From Perkinsus olseni (taxonomy: Eukaryota > Perkinsozoa > Perkinsida > Perkinsidae): a stretch of 64,000 nt of DNA. The number at the start of each line of letters is the position of its first letter. The stretch's first letter is position 1. The notes beneath the pieces were generated by a model that saw only the letters and a program-made list of their open reading frames with translations, had not been told where the DNA came from and did not search any database. Where the stretch lies: NCBI GenBank assembly GCA_013115135.1, contig JABANP010000279.1, forward strand, positions 1-64,000. Reading direction: 5' to 3'. Position numbers and translations under genes: made by a program. Positions 58,931-64,000 of the stretch are shown piece after piece.

Positions 58931-60360
58931 AGAGAAAACGAGTGCAACTGATGCACAACGGTGCTAATCTCTCGTGAGTTGTATTTCATCGACGTGGTAG
59001 TCTAACAGTAATACTGTAGTAATACGTACATTGTATTACTGTGAGAGTAATACACTGTACGTATTACTAATTGTACGTATTCGACGTCACATCTACGCAA
59101 GCAGTGACTCCGAATCTCCCCACTGTCAATGACACAGAGCGGGGTCGTCATCCACTAAACGTGGAGGCTTAGCCTAGCGTACTTTATGGCACCTGTCGCC
59201 GCCGTCTTGCAGTTTTGTCGTGCCGAAGCTGGCGAGCGGTTGGAAAACATCATTTGAGCGGCGTTGGAAAATATGTTCGAGCGCTAAGGATCGCAGAAGT
59301 CACTTGCTGATGCCCGTATGTTCGTGCATTCTCGCGGGGTAGATTGAATCAGCAGATTCATAGACGACAGATCTTTGAATGATCTCCTCACAGATTTACA
59401 GGTGCTGCCCCGAAGGGCTCGAGACGAATTTCCGATCGCGGAAAAGTTTTCCCCAAGGTGTGGGAAAACTGCTACAAGTTGTAGCCTACAACGGGAAGTC
59501 AGATTCCGCTGGATTTTCATTCATGCGTGCTAGCCATCCAGATTGATATCGCTGCTGTCACGTCTACTGTAGGACCCAGCGTTCTCCCGTCAGTCGCGCC
59601 GGTAAACATTGTTGGGTGATTTTGAACTAGTCGGCTTTCAACAGTGGTGCAATAGGATATAGGGTAGGGCGAAGGTTGCATTATGAAGGAGATCCATGGG
59701 TCGACGGGCCGCCCCCATAGGACTCGTGACGAGTCACTCGTCCCTCCAGACTCACAAAATCTGGGCCCAAACCCATTACCCGGTTTTGCTAAAACGGTTT
59801 TGCTATAACCGTTCACTGAAACTAAAATCGCAGGACCGTGTTAGTCCGCCTGCAGTGGGTTTCGGAAGCACTTTCTACCATATAAGATCGTCATGTTAAA
59901 ATCGAACTTCCTCCAGGCAAGATGTGACGGAGAGTATCTGACAGAGACGGAGGTGAGGAGCGAAAAATTAAGCTTACACTTTTGCGTGAGAGAAGTAGCA
60001 TGAAATGCAGCAATGGATGGATTAGAATTCAATACGCGAAGTTTTGAGTTCATAGTGAAGCAAGGCGGAGGAGAAGCATGGAACAATCGAAACTAGAGAC
60101 CAAGAGAGCATGGAACGCGGTTGAGAACCCCGTGTTGAAGCGAACATGTTAGGAAAAACCCCCGTGTTGCGAAAGACCCGAGACCACGACCTACTCGAAA
60201 TACGGATAGCTGTGTATCCTCGATTACCAATGGAAAGACAGAATCCGTCCAGTGAGCTCCTTGGGACAGAACACATAGGGCGGAAAGTCAAGTCGTTTGA
60301 TCTCTGAAGCTCACGAAGCACTGCGAACACAGGAGGCCTGTATGCTTGAAGCGGATCGCT
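58931..60360. other. Intergenic, with an inverted repeat
   Basis: No supported coding segment on either strand. The notable element is the hairpin at 59018-59068. This region is also the upstream side of the p32-like gene and the 3' flank of the minus-strand EF-hand gene. Confidence 0.4.
59018..59068. repeat. Near-perfect inverted repeat (hairpin), 23-bp arms
   Basis: The left arm (59018-59040) and right arm (59046-59068) are reverse complements with one mismatch, separated by gtgag. Both arms contain GTAATAC/GTACGTATTACT blocks, and related partial copies (acagtaatactg) lie just upstream. The site is AT-rich in a GC-richer setting. It could be a hairpin, a transcription-factor palindrome, or ends of a very small MITE-like insertion. 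Confidence 0.85.
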
Positions 60361-61968
60361 TTATGAGACCATTTGCTCCTTTAACAATGATACATAACTT
60401 CTTGCGAAGTTCACCAGGAACGATTGAACAGTCGCGACAGGAACATAATCGTCCAAGTGCTCATCGTCGAGTGTCATGAGCTCCATGCCCTCGGACACCT
60501 CCTGCAGTAAATCCAGGAAGCCTGAGAAGCTCACTCTCGCTCGTCGCTAACGCCTTCGAATTATCACACCTTGTTGATCGCGGAAGTCCGCTATATGGTA
60601 TTGTTGCAGAAACGTATGTAGATGGTACACGGCGTCTCGGGTCATGAATCTGGAATGCGAGTACGCTTGTGGAATTGGTAACCAGTACAAACAGAACGCC
60701 TACTTCACTCCGGGATAGGATGGGAAGGTTGTCGTCCGTTCGCCTTGTGCAACCAAGCGACATATCCAATCCGAGAACAGGCTATAGTTGGAAGACACAA
60801 AGACCTGCGGTACAGGTGAAATTGAAGAGGGGTACGAGATGGTGACACAGCGGTACATCATTGTACATATCCACGACGCAATGGGCTTGAAGATACTCTT
60901 TGAAGTCGTAGCTGCCATAAGTCTTTGAAGAGGCCGTTGCAGTACCTGAGACAACCCATCTCAGCCTGGGTCCTTCGGGCTCGTTGAGAGACGGACCGGA
61001 CTGTATGAGCTGTGCTGAATGAGCATCATTCCCCCCACACAGACCACGGTACTTATCTTCTTACTCTGCGAATCCCATCAGCTCTGTGGAGTCAACGACC
61101 CCATCTCGTGCGGCATCCATCTTCCACAGTATCTGCCGGTGACTAATAATGGTGCCTCCCCCGACGCGTTCCGGCCCCACAGCCATGTGGTTGAGGTCAA
61201 TCGACACATCCTGAGGAGTTCGGAGATTCCGTATCTCATCAAGATAGAGGAATTGCCTTTCCGCCAGGTTGTTTTTACTTGCGCTTCTCGCATCGGCGTC
61301 CTGAACGCACGGTATCATCGAACGTGAGCAAGTCGGTATACCTCATCCAGGTCGGGGGTTTTAGCGGTCGTCAGGGTATTCGAGTCCGCTTTCACCCGCT
61401 GGAACTCCTCCAGTATGTATCTAGTGGGCAAGGCTCTCTCATGTACCATTGCGTTCTTCGAGTCTTACTGACCGATGGGCGAATCAGCTACACTGGCATG
61501 AGCACCCATTTACTGTCACAGAGGCTGGACCGTGGTCTCGCCTCACCATTGACATCACCGAGCGCAATGCTCAACTCAACAACGGGTGTCTTCCGGAAAT
61601 GGCAATACTCATGCAGATCATGCACAACGCTCAAGAGGTCGGGATGACCTCATCCACGACGTTACCTCGGATGAGCAGCACTCGCTTTAGATCAGCACAG
61701 AAAAGCTCCACGAGCTGCATGTAGGCTAGAGAGCCTTCACCTGGGTCCAGGCTCCGTTATGATGGCCGGTGCCGGAGGACACACCTTCAGGAACATCGAA
61801 AAGGTTGGTAATGACGACACCAGCATCTGAGCTATGGAGGACCATCTGCTCGTTCACAACTCTGATCCGAGAGATGTTCTCCGAACAAGCTGGTGATTTG
61901 CCTGAGTCGATACTGGAGCAACTACGCCGGTGAAGATTCACCTTCGTACTCTCTAAGCCTTTCGACAC
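60361..61968 (-). CDS. Multi-exon EF-hand protein (unrecognised), tentative start
   Basis: Minus-strand exons can be followed from about 61968 down to a stop at 60361-60363. Upstream pieces read RIRVVNEQMVLHSSDAG and SSGTGHHNGAWTQ|LVELFCADLKRVLL, then KTPVVELSIALGDVNGEARP, HERALPTRYILEEFQRVKA and TPDLDEVYRLAH, with LAERQFLYLDEIRNL. One exon contains a good EF-hand: ILWKMDAARDGVVDSTEL (D-x-A-x-D-G-x-V-D-x-x-E). The last exons are YGSYDFKEYLQAH…DMYND|VFVSSNYSLFSDW, AFCLYWLPIPQAYSHSRFMTR and FLDLLQEVSEGMELMTLDDE. Downstream joins fit in phase; two proposed introns would be only 23-26 nt, which is doubtful. One junction (GFAE to YGSYDF) needs a +1 change. Family not recognised. Confidence 0.52.
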
Positions 61969-63592
61969 CTAATGCGTACACACTCCCCCCACGTAGTTTT
62001 GCAGAGTGTGACTTCGGATCCTGTGAAGATTGCTTCCAACTACGCGGATGTAGGAGGATACCACTTTTCCAGCTGATCCCCGAGTGAGGGAACCTGAGAA
62101 ATGAGGGAATGTCGCCGTTGCATCGGCTTTCAGCTCCATTCAAGAGGCAGGTGATCAGCAATGCTTGGTAGACCAAATGGTGAAACCCGACTCACGGTGC
62201 ATGTTCGCTACTGCCCCTGGTGACCCGATAGCCTGAGAAAGCGAAGGCTGATCACGATAGGAAAGTGAACAGTCATAAAACACTGAAGATTGGGTTGAGC
62301 AGTCGGTGTGGTCCTCTGAGGGAGTGACAACGACCGCAATGGGCTGAAGGGTAGATCTGAACGATTACCTCAGTAGACCTTCGCAAAACACTGGGCGAAG
62401 CTCCGAACCCTGAATATAAGAAAGGGCGATGTGCAAGTGACGGTCTAGAAACTACGAGTCCTTCCAGACTTAGGGGAGAGTTGGTCATCAACACCATCGA
62501 TTATCTGATGCGACAAGCAACATGAGCGAAACGTGAGCCGAGTTAGCCTACGATGTCCACCGCGTGCTGGGATGCGGGAAAGAGTTCACTGTTGTTTTCG
62601 GCAGACGGGCCAGAAGCTCCCCTCTGGGGACTTATATTTGGTGTTAGTTTCTGGAGAGGGAACCTCGCCGGAGCAGCTGCCTGCATCTTACGCTCCCCAG
62701 CCTTGGCGGCTCACTCGAAATATCATCGAACTCGATGTCCTCCATCACTAAGCGACCTCTGGGACGCCGTTGAGAGAATTTTGTGAACTGATCAGAAGTT
62801 CTGATTCAGAACGACTTAAGCACTCCAGCAGGGCATAAAGTGCATAAATTCCGCAGAGCTCGTAACTTTACTATCAGCTTTCTATAATCTATCTCTGAGA
62901 TGGGTGGCCCCTAGCATAGTTATTTACAGAGGGATCCTACGTCACCCACCCCGAGTGACATCGAAGATTTGTTGGTGAAGTCGCTCAGGGCCAAAGTGCG
63001 CCTCAATGTCTCTCCCTGAGAGGAACCGTTTCTGTGGCCTCTCTAACAGCGGCTAGGAGCTCACCGCGTGCGATACTTTAACGCTGGCCTGATTCGCCCA
63101 CTCGACACCTTCGAATTCAACCTGACCGCCGGCATCATTAGCCAACTCAATGTGGCACTGGCATACGTTGATGACTTGAACCTCGGATATGAAATCATCG
63201 AGCCTGTGGTGTTTGAGCCATTCCTGAATCGTCAAGCTCACTGCACCCAGGTCTGCCTCGGCCTCCTGCTTGGTGAGGCTATCGACTATGTGGAAGACCC
63301 TACACAAGGGCAGTGATGGGCTGTCATTTAGCCTCCCCTCACCGTATTCTGCAGTCGCGCCATACCGGATGTTTCCGAAAGAGGTAGGCGAGCATGATAC
63401 CCCAGCCGCCGTCGCCAATATTCCACCAGACGTCCTGTAGTCGTGTCCCTAGTGACACAACTAGTTGTCCCCCTAGCTTCGATGTATTCTGACGCTATTA
63501 TGATGATCTGTATGTATTCATAAGTTACTAGGCACTTAACGTCATAAGTCTCAATGCCAAGCAGCAGTGTTGAGAGTGAGTTAAAGGCTAAC
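61969..63592. other. No gene recognised; possible 5' exons
   Basis: May contain first exons of the minus-strand EF-hand gene (for example around 61922-62176), but none is convincing. A plus frame at 63068-63316 contains YVDD, and a minus frame of 121 codons covers the same bases; neither has family support. Confidence 0.35.
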
Positions 63593-64000
63593 ATGGTGGA
63601 GAACCCGTGTCTTCAGTCCTTGTGCAAGCATTTGGACCTCGATCAACCCTCAACTTCTGGTATATCTCAAGCAAGAAGAATTTGATGTTATTATCCAAAA
63701 AGCCATTACTGATAAGAAGGTATCTCTGGCTGAAGTACTGGGCTGGAGGGAAGCATATGAGAAGCTACTGGCGACGAAGAGTTCGCAGAAAACTGCAAGG
63801 GTTACTTCGGAAAGCTCCACGATAAGTTCGAAGTTGTCGCATAATGGGTCGACAGTGTCTACGGTACCAACGGAACTCCCTCTGGCTTATAAGTTTATGT
63901 CGGATATGTCTTCGGAAGAAGTGATATCAACAAGTGATATGGTAGAGCTTATAAGTGAAATCCCTCTGCCTGGTAAGAAGTGCTTTGAAGGACACCAAGA
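63593..64000 (+). CDS. Start of an unrecognised gene, cut by the window edge
   Basis: Starts MVENPCLQSLCKHLDLDQP at 63593 in an open frame; after CCC (63647-63649) the reading continues, by +1, as QLLVYLKQEEFDVIIQKAI and then a long open frame with SLAEVLGWREAYEKLL and a Ser/Thr-rich region to at least 63994. The +1 frame is plainly coding in character and closed in the other two frames. There may instead be a start inside the second frame. Function unknown; the 3' part is outside the window. Confidence 0.4.

Noticed and set aside
63068..63316. YVDD in a plus-strand frame, as in a reverse transcriptase
   Set aside because: The four residues occur alone; neither the preceding palm motif nor other reverse-transcriptase blocks are present, and the opposite strand is open as well.

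Overview
The window is nuclear DNA of a small-genome eukaryote, not of a bacterium. Almost every recognisable protein is cut by short GT...AG introns, mostly 44-70 nt with a few of 180-250 nt. The genes are eukaryotic house-keeping genes: Sec23, KCC-type K-Cl cotransporter, EMAP-like WD40 protein, UTP25, RMND5/GID2, SWC4/DMAP1, SLC35B-type sugar transporter, 5-oxoprolinase. The compact introns, the gene density, the lineage-specific acidic paralogues and the frame anomalies below suggest an alveolate protist, perhaps a perkinsid such as Perkinsus. The organism assignment is inference; nothing in the window proves it.

Layout. 0-12.6 kb, plus strand: membrane-anchored short-chain dehydrogenase, NMN/NaMN adenylyltransferase, family-A DNA polymerase, GT31-like glycosyltransferase, RMND5/GID2 ubiquitin-ligase subunit. 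13.2-19.4 kb, minus strand: three tandem paralogues of an unrecognised acidic, low-complexity family, each with two DYFGH..GHP motifs and a Lys/Ser-rich C-terminus ending LCGS. 20.2-23.9 kb, plus: UTP25 and two small basic paralogues. 24.5-29.7 kb, plus: three members and a relic of a C2H2-finger family. 30.2-40.3 kb, plus: 5-oxoprolinase, a Lys/Glu-rich protein, a TLDc protein, an EMAP-like protein. 40.8-57.8 kb, plus: KCC cotransporter, SWC4/DMAP1, an intronless secreted orphan, an SLC35B-type transporter, an EF-hand protein, Sec23. 58-64 kb: a p32/MAM33-family gene and an EF-hand gene on the minus strand, a 23-bp inverted repeat, and the start of a plus-strand gene at the right edge.

The genes do not form one pathway. 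The most unusual feature is that about twenty otherwise intact genes or exons change reading frame without a usable intron, nearly always by +1. The best-placed cases sit on a CCC or TTT codon, and two are CCC followed directly by TAA. This could be widespread +1 ribosomal frameshifting (related in kind to that known at CCC and AGG codons of Perkinsus mitochondrial cox1) or insertion errors left in a long-read assembly. The sequence alone does not decide, and two shifts in the other direction are recorded.

Exon borders were read by eye from splice consensus, phase and protein-family continuity, so single junctions may be off, most of all in low-complexity regions.
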